Assembly: GCA_002914845.1 (NCBI GenBank)
Contig: JXTC01000014.1
Coordinates: 761,883-825,882, forward strand
Length of the DNA stretch: 64,000 nucleotides
Source: Trema orientale
Taxonomy: Eukaryota; Streptophyta; Magnoliopsida; Rosales; Cannabaceae
Direction: 5' to 3'
A program made the translations under genes and the position numbers. Shown here in pieces: positions 47,993 through 59,690 of the stretch; the first letter of the stretch is position 1, and each line of letters begins with the position of its first letter. The notes below the pieces were generated by a model that saw only the letters and a program-made list of their open reading frames with translations, was not told the origin of the DNA and ran no database searches.

Positions 47993-50861
47993 TCAAATTA
48001 ACCTAAGTAGCTCAGCACTTGACTCGTTAGACAGGAAGACACCTTCGATGTACTGTGTCACAACTCCTGATGCTGCAACAAACCTTTGAAGTGGTTCCCT
48101 TACCGAATCATCTACAAAATAATAATATCGATCGAAAGAATAAGATATATATATGGTTGCCAATCCAATAGATATTTTTTTTTTACCTATGTGTTGGTAT
48201 TTTTTTTTATAGCCATTAGATCATCATCTAATGATGATCCAACGGTTATAATGAAGTGCATGAAAAAACGTGCATTATTAATGCTTTTTCTCTCTCTTAC
48301 TTTTTAATATAAAAAATGTGCATAATAAATTTTCATTGGCCAAAATGATACTTATGTATAGGTAAAAAAAAAATACCTACTAGGTTGATGCCCATAGTTA
48401 TATAGATATATATATATAATCACGTGTGTTTTTAAAAATATATGAGAATCCTTTGGATTTGACTTTTTTTAATTGTTAGTTTAACAACCTCTCAAAACTA
48501 CCCCTACCTTGTCATCTAAATGAAATTGATGCGAAATGAAAAAATTAATATACCCTTTCTAAGGACAGAATTTGGCTTATTTTCAGTTTGACTTTGTGTT
48601 TGATACATGAGTAGCTATTTGAAAAGTGAATTTGGCTTACATTACATTTTGACACAAACTACTAAATCTAAATTTTCAAATAATGTATGTAAAAGATTAT
48701 GGTCTCCTCATATATTAATAAAATTTTTCAGTATATTATCATGACATTTTAAAGCTTAATCTCACTAATAAATATCTCTGTTGTAGTGACATTTTATAAA
48801 TAGAATAAGTTATTTGCTGGTTTGATCCATGGAGGTGGTAATTTGGTTGAAACATGTTAAATATTGGTCTTTTGTAAGTTTGTAGCCTTTCTTACTTTCT
48901 CCATGTTACTTCCTATGTGACACCATTTTTACTGATATCCACTATCTATACAGAAGACGTATACAACAGTTGATGAATTCTACATTAGAATTTACAGATA
49001 TTGATGATTAATTCAAACCATTTTAATTACTGCTTATAGACTTTCCTGTTTTTATCAGAATACCAACAAAAATAATAATAAATAATAAATAAAATTAAGA
49101 ATATTAATTTGAAATTGAGAATAATTCTTATACGTACCATCTTCGTTTAGTTGATTCAAAATGCTGGACTTGGAGGGAACAAATTCCTTTACAACATAAA
49201 CTGCTGCCCTAATAGTGGATCCATGGTATGGAGCAAATACTTGGTCATAAGCTATGATAATTGGATCACTTAGCGAATCTGATACCCTGTGGCACAAATT
49301 ATACTTTTACGATCAACAAAGTTTGTCGAGAGTATATTCAATACAGTTTAACACCATTTACGTTGTAAACAGAACAAAGAGAATATAAAGTAGAAAACCT
49401 AATTGGGTGTTTGCGTTGTAACTAAAATAACAGTATTTTGTTTTTAAAAATAGAAAACAGTTTTCTGAAGACAATACAAGTGTAGGTATTTAGTGTTATT
49501 CTCTAAGAATAGTTTGTAAAAACTGAGTTAACGGAAGAAACTCAGAGACTAACACAATATTTTTTCTAGTGTGTTAAAAAAAAAAATTTATTTTCTCTCA
49601 TAACTTTTATGTACTCATCAGTATCTCTCTAATCACTTTTTTTTTCTTTTTTTTTTTCTTATCCTTTTGTCTATCCTTAATCTCTATAATACTTTCTAAC
49701 TCATCATCGTTCTCTCTTTTCATTTTTCTTATTGTTAGTCTTTGTTGTTAGTCTCTCTCGTCGTTTTTTTTTAGTAACTTTTTCTCTCTTGGATTTTTTA
49801 TTCTCTTTTTTTACTAACTCTCTCTTTTGAAACATTGTTTTTTCTATTCAAATATTTGTTTCTCCAAAAAATTGGTTTTAGAAATCAAATATTTGCCAAA
49901 CAACTTTTTGGTTTTTAAGAACAACAAAAACAATTTTTGTTCTAGCTCACCTAAAACAAAAAACTGCCAAACTGATTGTTCTTTCTGAATCATAGACAAT
50001 CCCAGCTCTCGACCAAAGATATTGAAGCACTCGATCAATAATTTTTCCACTTTCATTTTCCGAAGGAAAAGCACTCGCCACAATTAGCTTTAAAAATGAA
50101 AAGTGATCGAATAAAACCTTTTTTTTTTCGCAGGAAGCTCGACCATATCAAAACGTACAGAGATGACCCATTAAAAGGAAGTAGCGCGTGCAACAAATTG
50201 AATTGTAAGTAACATATATTACACACATAATGATGATGATGATGATGATGATGATGATAGGAGGAAAAAGATTGAGTGACATACTCGTTTTCAAGGATTT
50301 GCTCAAAGATTACTCTACAAAATTCAATTACTCGCTTCAAGCGATTAATGTTTCTGGAAGCACTGCCGTTGACCTTTGAGCAACCTTGTGCAACATCTCG
50401 CTCCACTAAGGCTTTGACTGTATCACCGATTTCTGCTGCTTTCTCCACATTATCCGCCTAATTTCGGTGGAGATCAGAGACCATCAACAAACTTATAACG
50501 AGTAATACCAAATTTAATCATATATTACATTTTAATATTGTGTATATATAGTACCTTCCTCAAAATTTATATTAAGTACTTAGGGAATAGCCTCAACAAC
50601 GAAGAAATACTAGATAAAGAGACGAAGAGATTTTAATTTCACTTAGTTTCTAGTTTAACAGATATGAACCTTTGCTTGAAGTTCCAAATCAGCAAATATA
50701 AATGGAATCCCGAAATTGAAGTTGGATGTAGCAAACTGGCGACAAGCATAAGCTAGCTGGCTGGTCTTGATGTGTGGATTCGCCGAGTTGACGGTGCCAG
50801 AGAGCTCTTCGAATGCATCTACCAACTTCCTTAGGTGGTTCTTGTTTGACGTACCGTCCAT
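47993..50861 (-). CDS. GLTP-domain protein, ACD11-like sphingolipid transfer protein
   Basis: Exons on the - strand are 50861-50670, 50457-50285, 49286-49138 and 48111-47993, giving 210 residues. All donors are GT and acceptors AG, and phases agree. The protein aligns across its length with the GLTP fold of Arabidopsis ACD11 (206 residues), which moves ceramide-1-phosphate between membranes and restrains cell death. Conserved positions visible are Lys64, Arg99 and Arg103 (in SRNINRLKR) and His143 (in QVFAPYHGS), with the same numbering as ACD11. The headgroup-contact Asp60 of ACD11 is Glu60 here (FADLELQAK). There is no signal peptide or membrane segment, so a cytosolic protein is expected. 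Intron 3 holds a MITE and intron 2 has a (GAT)n tract and possible transposon sequence. I am sure of the family and less sure that substrate and role equal those of ACD11. Confidence 0.9.
48157..48394. mobile_element. MITE in intron 3 of the GLTP gene
   Basis: The left arm CCAATCCAATAGATATTTTT runs into TTTTACCTA. The inverted right arm has GGGCATCAACCTAGTAGGTA followed by TTTTTTTTTTACCTA. A central palindrome ATCATCATCTAATGATGAT is present. The element lies wholly in the intron about 50 bp from exon 4. Target duplication not resolved. Confidence 0.65.
49420..49985. mobile_element. Possible MITE in intron 2 of the GLTP gene
   Basis: GGGTGTTTGCGTTGTAACTA at the left and, inverted, CAGTTTGGCAGTTTTTTGTT at the right could be decayed ends of a GTTTGG-type element. 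The interior is rich in TCTCTCT and TTTTCTATT. The match is weak and no target duplication was seen. Confidence 0.3.
50231..50259. repeat. (GAT)n microsatellite in intron 2 of the GLTP gene
   Basis: About nine GAT triplets lie 25 bp inside the intron from the exon 2 donor. Length variation could affect that donor's surroundings. Confidence 0.85.
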
Positions 50862-50950
50862 TGAAAGAGAGCTGGAATTCTCTAAAATAGCTCGATCGGT
50901 TACTCCAATGGGAGTTATGTATAATTTGCTCCCAATTTATTAGGGAGACA

Positions 50951-50960
50951 TGTATTTATA
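50951..50960 (-). promoter_or_regulatory. TATA box of the GLTP gene
   Basis: TATATAAATA on the - strand lies about 90 bp upstream of the start codon, predicting a 5' UTR of roughly 55-65 bases. It is the best core-promoter match near the gene. Confidence 0.55.
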
Positions 50961-51069
50961 TAATTACGGAGATCAAGATCCTTTGTCAAAAAGTATTATC
51001 TCAAATTATGTCTAACTAATAAAATTATAATATATCATTTAAAATATTTAAATGGTTAAATAGGTTAAC

Positions 51070-52048
51070 TCTAAGATAGTGTTTGGTTGGAAGTAATAGA
51101 CAAATGAATGGAATAGCATGGAATGAATAATACTCATCCCATTATTTGGTTTTGCCTTTTAACTGTGGAAAAGTCATTCTTTTAGAATAATATAATTCAT
51201 CTATTTGATGGAATTATCTTTCCTGAATTAAACTAGTAGAAAAATTATTCTATTCCATCTCTAATTTTATTATGCCATATTTACCTCTTTTTCATCAATA
51301 AAATAAAAAATATTTTTATTTAAAATAATTATAAAATTCTCAAAACATTAACATGATTTATGAAAATAACACATAAGACCGTGTACGGCCTAATGTGTTA
51401 TTCAGGGTTCTGAAAATAGATGTGTTATTCAGGATTCTGAAAATAATACATTAGAGCGTGCACGATCTGATGTGTTATTCAGGGTTCTAAAAATAATACA
51501 TTAGGGCGTGCATGATCTGATGTGTTATTCAGGATTCTTACGGTCTGATGTGTTATTTTCAGAAATTATATACTCCTAACGAAAAAAGAAATCTCAATGA
51601 ATTGTAGAATATCCAATGCACTCTTATACTGTATTATTAACTAGGTAGTGCCACTTCACACTCATATACTACATATAAATATATAATTTTTAATATAATT
51701 TATAATAATAAAAAAGAACAGAAATGATATATCTATCTTTAAAATTTTTATTTTTGTCGAAAAAGAATTTTCTAATGCAAAAAATACATAAGTAAATAAA
51801 TGAATCAATTTTTGTACTAATTTAATATTTTTACAATTTTCTAATAGTAAGAGTATTTTTACCTATATAATATTAATTTCATTTCATTCCATTCCATAAT
51901 AAACTAAACATAATAATCCACATTCCAATATGTCAACCAAACAACTCAATCAATTTTCTTTTCCACTCCGTTCATACTCTCATTCCATTTTTATTACCAT
52001 TCCCATTCCTTTTCCATTTCTGTTTAGCAATCAAATGCTACCTAAGTC
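51070..52048. mobile_element. Imperfect MITE-like element, ~0.98 kb
   Basis: The left end TAAGATAGTGTTTGGTTGGA and the inverted right end TTAGGTAGCATTTGATTGCT match at most positions. Subterminal ATTCCATT/AATGGAAT words occur on both sides. It includes a 50-bp tandem repeat. The ends fit a GTTTGG-type element but the target duplication is not clear, so the class is open. Confidence 0.6.
51363..51565. repeat. Tandem repeat, ~50-bp unit with ~28-bp short units
   Basis: TGTGTTATTCAGG-like cores begin at 51394, 51421, 51471, 51521 and 51549 (the last diverges after TGTGTTATT), spaced 27, 50, 50 and 28 bp. The intervening part reads AATAATACATTAG followed by GCGTGCA(C/T)GATCTGA. It is internal to the surrounding transposon-like element. 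Confidence 0.85.
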
Positions 52049-53341
52049 TCTGACCATGGCTACTCCATTAATTTCAATTCTTTCTATCATTTATAGGCTA
52101 ATTTAAATCCCTTACTTGACACCTGTCTGTCTTTTGTACTTCTCTTTCTTTCTTTCTTTCCTTTTTTTTTCCTAAGAGAATACTAGTGAGTGGATTTTAC
52201 TAAAAAAAATTACTTTATTTATTTTCCGGAAAATAGCTTCTTTTTTTTTAAAAAAAGTGGGGCTTAACTAATGACCACCACTTATTACAAATTAAAGAAA
52301 AATAACATACACACACTACCAAGGTTTGACCGAAAAATAGCTTTTATTTCTTTTAATTTTTGTTCTTTTCTTTCGTATGCTTAGAACCAAATAACCCTAG
52401 CCACTTGCATTTCACGTATTTCTTTAGAAAATAAAATAAATTACTTATCTTCTTTATTTTTTTCTTGGAGAAAACTTATCTTCTTATTTTGAGTTCTTAT
52501 TAATAGATTAACTTCGGGATTTTTTTTTTTTTTTTTTTCATTTATAGGACTTTGAAGCTATTGTTAGAATTCGGTATACACTGTTAAATATATACAAAGA
52601 CAAAGTAGAGACAAACGGAATTCAAAATTCTTTCATAATGCATTTGAATAATTCATTAAAAAAAGAAGAAATATTAAAGTTAGATAACTTTTAAAACTAA
52701 AATGTCAATATTTTTGGTATCATAATTACTCAACACTTTGCTTCGATTTTAAAATTATTCTTCAATATAACCAACAGCTTCAGTTTCTATAGAAATGAGT
52801 GGGCCTGGAAAAAAAAAAAAAAAAGGAATGAAAGCAACTATAACTTGAAAAACTTTAATTCATATTTCAATCTGATAATTTTAATTCGATTGAATAACAT
52901 ATACGACTATTACTTGAATAAAGAAAAAAAAAAGATTGAATAAAATATGTGTAAGAGCCCGAGAGATTAGTCACAAAAGTACCACGTAAACGGCGCGGGA
53001 ACAATTCTAATACGATTCCATTCTCCAGCTTTCTTTTTTTGCAAATTTTGGCCGTATCTATTATGGTTGCATATAATAGGACTTCTGTTTATTAAATTAA
53101 TACAAGAAAAAAAACAGTAACGTAAGACAACGATATTACACAACGATATACTAAAGGAGTTAGTATTTAAAACTTGGCTCTTAAAAATCGTTATTAATTC
53201 CATGACTATCTTTTGATAAAAAAAAAAAAAAAATTCCATGACTATCTTATTATATACAGTGGACTAAATTAGTCAATACCATACGATAATTGGATAAACA
53301 ATACACTGAATATGATATGAGTTTTAGTCTATTATAATTTA
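52049..53341. other. Intergenic AT-rich spacer
   Basis: Poly-T at 52520-52538, poly-A at 52810-52824 and 53218-53233, and TTCCATGACTATCTT repeated at 53198 and 53235. No gene recognised. Confidence 0.45.
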
Positions 53342-53513
53342 GGGCGCGTCTACAGTAGGGGCGGCCCTACGTAGGGCCCTGTCTATTCACCGTTGGATGG
53401 GAATCTGTATATAAATAGATTCTCCACAGATTCCTGTTATTCCCCACAGATTCCCATCCAACGATAATTAAGGCATGACCCTACGTAGGGATGCCCCTAC
53501 CGTAGCCATCCCC
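53342..53513. mobile_element. MULE-type MITE, 172 bp, 9-bp target duplication
   Basis: The arms share GTAGGGGC, CCCTACGTAGGG and CGTTGGATGGGAATCTGT in inverted order over about 65 bp. TATAATTTA flanks both sides (53333-53341, 53514-53522). The hairpin is unusually GC-rich for the region. Confidence 0.92.
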
Positions 53514-53562
53514 TATAATTTATATACCATAAATAGTCTATGTATCCTATGAAAAGATAGAC

Positions 53563-56003
53563 TGTGACGACCCAAATCCCGGACCAGTGACAGACGAGAA
53601 ATTTCACAAGTGGAAATTCATAATTTGTTTTAAAAAATTTTAAAAATTTCAATTTTTCAGAAAAATGACAACTAGTTCAAAAACGACAGCTGCTGTAAAA
53701 GTTTATAAAAAAAAAATAATCCAAATTATAAATTCCCACAGTTTGTGATCACCACTGGACATAGACTGTTAATAATAGTAAGAAAATATACATGTGCATC
53801 ACCATTGTCATCACAAGTAGGCATAATAGATAATACAAGCTAAATCCAAAGTATGAGCCTTAAATGTTAATACAAATTCAAAATGAGTTACTAAATAGTT
53901 TCCAACTACCAAACTAGTAATAATCTTCCAGTCCTAGTCACTCCGCTCCGAAGTTGTCCAAGTCACGCTGCACACCACCTGAGAGAGGAAAAGTTAAAGG
54001 GTGAGCATTTACATGCTCAGTAGGAATTCAATTACCTTTTTGGTATGAATACAACTTTTCAAACCTGCATGGTTAATACTTTTCCAAAATTCATTTATAA
54101 AATAAGTTGTAAAGTAATCAAGATCATGAGTAATCATGTAATCAAAACCAAAACCAAAATCACAAGCATGTTGTACTATCATAAATTAACTAAGTACAAG
54201 TATATGTATGAGCTCTCATCCTCTCATCACGGTCCTGTAATACCTCTCGAGCAGAGGTACCCAGCATCCAGACACTACCCGGAGATGTGTCAGCAAATTC
54301 TGCGCAGGGGTCTAGGTCTCTCATCTAGCATTGCCGCAGCTCGCCAGGGATCTAAATACCATGATGCTAAAATGGAACTCAAGTGTGTGATCCTATGGTA
54401 GATACAACATATCATAAAGTGTGCAATAAGCATACACTAAGTATATCAAGAACATCATGCTTTAAAACTCATTTAGTATTGTTCTAGGATTTACAGAAAA
54501 TCGGACAGTATAACAGTCGTATTTTCCCAAAACCAAAATTTTAAACCTGCATAAAAATCATACAAACCAATTTCAGAACAATCCAGCATATCTCACCTAT
54601 TCCTAAACTCATCAAATATCCAGTCAAATCATTTAAATCTATAAAAATTGACAATTTCAAGAAATAGGTTATAATGCACATTTTAAATAAAATAAGGATA
54701 AAAACTTGGTAATTGGACCCCTACCTCGCCTGGATAGCTAGATTAAGCTATCAGCGCTCATAAATTCTCCCATTGGTCACCCGGTCGCTCGCCCGTAGAT
54801 TCTCCCGTTGGTCACCCAGTCACTCGGAGGGTTGTTTCGGGATCCCGTGAACTCGCTTTACGGGGTGACTTTCCAAACGAAGACTCAAATTGTGAAACGG
54901 AAGCCACCACTGAATTCAGAACACCCAAAAATATTGGGTTAGACATATAATTCGATTAATTTGGGTCTCGAATCGATATCGGGCCCGTGGCACGCAAATC
55001 AAGGCAAAATCCTGAGCATCGCGTCTCAGATTTCGTGTCAACCCAAAATCTATTGATGTTTTCTATCAAAACTCGTCTCTTGATCATACTTAGTCTAATT
55101 CCAAAGTCCAATTTCAGTTTCGAGACCTCTAGCTCAAATTTGGGCTTAATTAAAAATTAAATAGAAAAGTTACAAAAACGCCAATTTCTGAAAACATTTA
55201 GATAAATGCCACAATTTTCAGATAAGACTTTCTCTCAATTCGTTCATCTATTTTCTATAAATCCACCACCCATTCTCCTATCTTAAACCACATTTTTATC
55301 TCCTAAAGTTTCATGAGTATTGGATGAACATTACAAAAATAATAACACAAATGCCACTTTTTGTTACGAAAATGCATAAAAAGTTTGAGGCTCACCGGAG
55401 CTTCTTGGCTAGAAATTTATGATAGTGGAGGGCTAGACTAGACTCAAGAGAGGCTGAGCTTCAAGTTGATAGTGGTGAGTGGTGTTGTAAGGCAGCGGAA
55501 GGCCAGAAATCGGCCGTGGAATGCCGCGGCTTGCACAGATATTCGCGCGCTTCCCCCCCACGGTTGGCCGTGCGACTAGCGGCAAAAAAGACTGGCACGG
55601 CTTTGTTCGGTAAGGGAGCATCAGCTCCGGCCAGAATCAGGGAGTGGGTCTTCACCGACAGCGAGAAATTGGCCTACAAAGTGAGGCGCGCGAGATAGAA
55701 GAAAAAGAGAGAGGGAGAGAGAGATTGGGGAAAATTTTTAGGGATTTAGGGGTCATTTGGGGCTTTTGTGACATGTGTTACTTATGGGCTCGTACCATAA
55801 CTTTTTAATTCTATTATGGCCTAAGTTTTAAAGTTTTTCTTCATTTAAATCCTTTAAATTCTAAATTTGACCCCAACGTTAAGGATTTCTCTCAGTTTGC
55901 CCTTTACCCGGATTTAACTCAATTTTCAACTATTTTTATTTATTTTAATTCCCAACTTTGTGAAAAGACCAGAATACTCCTTATAAAAATCAAGATTTTC
56001 ACA
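53563..56003 (-). mobile_element. Solo LTR, 2,441 bp, perfect TAGAC target duplication
   Basis: The sequence starts TGTGACGACCC and ends GATTTTCACA, giving TGTGA/TCACA inverted ends. TAGAC lies immediately on both sides (53558-53562, 56004-56008). On the - strand the terminus reads GGGTCGTCACA, a style common in plant Gypsy LTRs, so that orientation and superfamily are likely but not certain. No internal domains adjoin it. A local GC-rich part at 55430-55700 gives chance open frames. Confidence 0.85.
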
Positions 56004-56008
56004 TAGAC

Positions 56009-57040
56009 AATATTTACTTAAAGTATTGAAAAACGAACAAAAAAATTACCTTTATCAACAGAAACTCAGAGCACCTTGATAAGGAGGTTATTCCCCTTCA
56101 AATCAAGTACTTTTTAAGTTCACATAGTCGTGTGTTTTCAAGTATTTCTGTTAGTTTGATATGTTTTTGTATATTTTTATAGATTTCGTGAATAAATGAG
56201 AATCAATATGAAATTGTGCTAAAAATAGCAATAATAGGGGTGCACCCGCGCCCCTTGGAGGCACTTCTTGCACCTCCGACCAGTAGCAGGGCCACAATTG
56301 CACCTCCCTTGCTACTAGTTGGCGCTCATGTGTCACTATAGGGCACAACTGCACCCATGATATGTCTTGAATCCATTTTTTGCCATTTTAATTGCCCAGA
56401 TCGTCCCATTTTCACGATCCAATAGTGGAGACTCATCTATCCTTAAGTGTATTTGAATTTGACCTAAGAGAAGAACTTAAAAAGGCAGAGAGGCACAATT
56501 TCAAGGTGTAGAGAAGTAAAGAGAAAAACACAAAGAGGCACAAAAATTCCTACAGAGAAAAAGCTTGGAGTTGGAGATTCTTGAAGAAGATTTGGGAGAA
56601 TTTCTTGAAGATTTGAAGACTTGAAGCTCATCTCCACAAGAGTTTTTTCTTTTTCTTTCTCTCACCATATTCTCTTAGAAATTTGTATTAAGCCTATTGT
56701 ATGAACATGCCTAGATTTATGACTTTTTTGTTGATATTAGTATTGGATTCTACTATGTTTGTTTATATTTGATAAGTAGTACGTGATATACCTTTTTTAA
56801 TACTTTTAATTTATTTGGCCAATTAGTTGATTTTAGGTTGTGATGTTGATGCTCAGGAGAAATTAATTTTATAATCCAAAATTAAAAAAGATAGTTTAGG
56901 TTGTTCTACAGCTGGGAGGAGATCAACACCTAGATAATCATCTTTAGTTAGTTTGGAAAGTAAGGAATAATAGAAAGAATAAACTTTTAAAAAAAAAAGT
57001 ACAAGCCACAATGGGCTTTTGAAGCTTTAATTAAGTATTG
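56009..57040. other. Possible LTR remnant, otherwise non-genic
   Basis: A less AT-rich segment at 56230-56350 (GGTGCACCCGCGCCCC, GGAGGCACTTCTTGCACC) is followed by TTGGAGATTCTTGAAGAAG, GACTTGAAGCTCATCTCC and a T-rich run. This resembles LTR or leader sequence of a retroelement. No ends or genes were identified. Confidence 0.35.
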
Positions 57041-57876
57041 ATAGCAAAGAAAAAAGAGCATAATTTTGTGTTGGAACTTGTAGGAGAAGAAGCCAAAATG
57101 TGGGGTTTTCTTTGCGTAAAGAAGAAGAAGAAGGACATGTCGGTCCTTGAAAAAGAAATAAACGATAAATTAATTAAAAAAACTTTAAAAACGAATAAGC
57201 AATAAATTAATAAAGAATTTTTTTTAAAACCCTTATTTACAGGGGGCACGAAAAAAATAAAAAAAAAGAGAACTATATGATAGAAGAAAATATATTATGG
57301 CTTGTTTAGTTTAGGACCCTTGGATACGAGCACAAAAATGGAGCCAGAAAAAGAAAGTAAGCAGAAACAACATTATTCGTCAAAGATAGTAAAGAAAAAG
57401 AGCATAATTTAATTTGTTAGGATATGTGGGTTATTCTCTGCGTAAAGAAGACGAAGAACATGTTGGTCCTTGAAAAAGGAATAAATGATAAATTAATAAA
57501 GATTTTTTGGGACCCTTATTTACAAGGCAGGAAAAGAAATAACAGTGTGATTGAAGAAAATATCCCATTATTTGTTTAGTTTGGGACCCCTGGATTTCAC
57601 CAGTGGTCTAGATCTTCTACGAACAGAAAACTGGAGCCAGAAAAAGGAAGTGAGCAAAAACAATACTATTCATCCAAGATAGTAAAGAAAATGAGCATAA
57701 TTTTGTGTTGGAGCTTGAAGGAGAAGAAGCCAAAATGTACGTTATTCTCTGCATAAAGAAGAAGAAGAAGATGTCGTTCTTTGAAAAAGGAATAAAGATA
57801 AATTAATAAAGAATTTTTTTTCGAACCCTTATTTACAAGGCAGAAAAAAAAAAAGAACAGTGTGGTAGAAAAAAAT

Positions 57877-58482
57877 TAATAAAAATAAATCAAATAACAC
57901 ATAATTTATATTACATATTGGGTAGACAACACTAAATATCTACCCTTAATATAGGATCATTCATACTAGATAAATAGGTTAAGATTTAGTTCACTAAATA
58001 TCTACCCTTAATATAGGATCATTCATACTAGATAAATAGGTTAAGATTTAGTGAACTTACCATTGTTCATAGTACTTAATCTTGATGAGAACTTGGAGTT
58101 CAATCCTTAAGCGAAAGCAAAACAATAGAGTCTTGAACACTTGATGGGTTTTGAGGGTCTTCCACAACTAAAGTTTGAGGTGCTCTTATGTAGTTCTCTC
58201 TTTTGGTAAGGATGGAGACTACAAGAGATGAGCACATCTTATCTTTGGTTATAGAGATCATAATCCTAACCTAACCATGGGTAGATAACTCAACTAGGGT
58301 ATCCATCAATCCTAATTGGATATTCAATGGGTATCCACATTTTAATCCACACCCAATAGATACTCTAGGTCCATTCTTTATTTGATCACAATTTTGGGTC
58401 TAAACAAAATGTATGGCCCAACACAATTAACTTTAATGCATGTGGCCCGTATTACTATAGGAAATTGTTAAATTTCTTAGCA
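57877..58482 (-). mobile_element. Solo LTR inserted in the tandem array, 606 bp
   Basis: Comparison with the second array unit defines the insertion. AAAAT flanks it at 57872-57876 and 58483-58487. The right end on the - strand reads TGCTAAGAAATTTAACAATT, a TG start. The left end is TAATAAAA rather than TG, explained by one G-to-A change. The interior (GCCACATGCATTAAAG, GTGTTGGGCC on the - strand) resembles Copia LTRs. No internal genes. Confidence 0.65.
57930..58052. repeat. Perfect 62-bp tandem duplication inside the solo LTR
   Basis: CACTAAATATCTACCCTTAA starts at 57930 and again at 57992, and the copies are identical through AGATTTAGT. A recent local slippage or unequal exchange. Confidence 0.92.
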
Positions 58483-58621
58483 AAAATATCTCATTACTTG
58501 TTTAGTTTAGGACTCTTGGATTTCACGAATGGTCTAGATCTTCTACTACAGAAAACTAGAACTAGAATAAAAAAGTGAATAGAAATAATACTATTCATCC
58601 AAGCCTATCCAACCTTATTAT

Positions 58622-59195
58622 ACCTAAGGCCGGTAATTTTTTATATAATACGATGATACGACTCGAAAACAACATAACATAAACAGGTTTGGATGACCTA
58701 TTTAATTTTCGTGTCAATTTTGAGCGAACATATGTAACATGTACGAATAATAAACTAATAGGTTTCGAGACCCGTTTAGTCTGAAAATGATGTGTAACCT
58801 ATTTAATTAAACAGGTCTTTTCATGTTATATCAACACGATACTAATATGATACATTTATTAATATTTTAATATTTTTAATGTGATTTTGATTAATTCTAA
58901 ATATATTTACATATGCAAAGTTAAATTAATTAGTGAATAATCATATTTTTTAGAGTAATCATATTAGTTTTGAATAGTCGTATCAAATAGGTCATAATAT
59001 GTTATATGATATTTTTTTTAAATGGGTTACACGTGTCATGTCGTGTTACACATATATTATCATGTCATATTTAGATTAAAATTTTTGATACATTTAATAA
59101 TCATATCATGTTTGGGTTGGGGCGTTATCTTATCATGCCATAATCATATCGACCTAAACATAATACGATATCACGAATTATCAATCCTAATTTTA
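58622..59195. mobile_element. Non-autonomous DNA element with ATACGATNATACGA ends
   Basis: GGCCGGTAATTTTTTATATA at the left pairs imperfectly with the inverted right end ATTGATAATTCGTGATATCG. Both are followed by TATTAT/ATACGA blocks, and ACACGTGTCATGTCGTGTTA occurs inside. The style resembles hAT-like plant MITEs. Ends and target duplication are not settled. Confidence 0.45.
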
Positions 59196-59329
59196 TCTAC
59201 TAGTGTGGGATCATGCCTTTGGCATGTTTACAGTACGTGTCTTTAGTGTTTTCTTTTCTTAAATAAGAGATTCAAATTTTTAAGAGTTTCTAATACTTTT
59301 ACCTATAAAAGAGCAAAAAAATTACAAAA

Positions 59330-59690
59330 ATACGGATGACACGCTTGTTTAAAATTTTTGTACGGTTTTTATTAGAAAAATATCATGTTTTAAATTTTTT
59401 TTAGAAAAATACTATTTTTAAAATAGTTACTGGTTACTAGAATCTGAAAACTGGTTACCGGTTACTGGTTACCAGTTATATACTAGTTATAAATATCTTT
59501 AATTACTAATTACCAGTTTCTAGCTGGTCATTAGTTACTATTTTAAAAATGAAATTTTTCTAAATACTTTTTAAAAAATGCTATTTTTCTAATAAAAACT
59601 GTATCACACTTTAAAAAAATGCTAACCACCGTATTTGTCGAACTTTTTTCAAAAAATGTCGTATAATGTCTAATTTTTCCAAGTTTTAAT
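59330..59690. mobile_element. Foldback element with GGTTAC core repeats
   Basis: Arms with AAAATACGG/CCGTATTT and TTTTTATTAGAAAAATA / TGCTATTTTTCTAATAAAAA are inverted around a core of repeated ACTGGTTACCGGTTACTGG motifs and their inverses. No target duplication found. Similar construction is seen at 9520-9760. Confidence 0.55.

Larger units (their letters stand above)
57041..58610. repeat. ~300-bp tandem array interrupted by a solo LTR
   Basis: GAGCATAATTT begins units at 57056, 57400 and 57693 (spacings 344 and 293 bp). Units share GCGTAAAGAAGAAG/GCATAAAGAAGAAG, TGTCGGTCCTTGAAAAAG-like, ACCCTTATTTACA and TTGTTTAGTTTGGGACCC-like blocks. The third unit stops at 57876 and resumes at 58483 (TATCTCATTACTTGTTTAGT), with the insertion between. 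Non-coding. Confidence 0.85.

Noticed and set aside
51363..51565. Regularly spaced repeat resembling a CRISPR array
   Set aside because: Spacers are themselves repeated, the host is a plant nuclear genome, and the repeat lies inside a transposon-like element.
55433..55698. Short open frames in a GC-richer patch
   Set aside because: They overlap in several frames on both strands inside a solo LTR.
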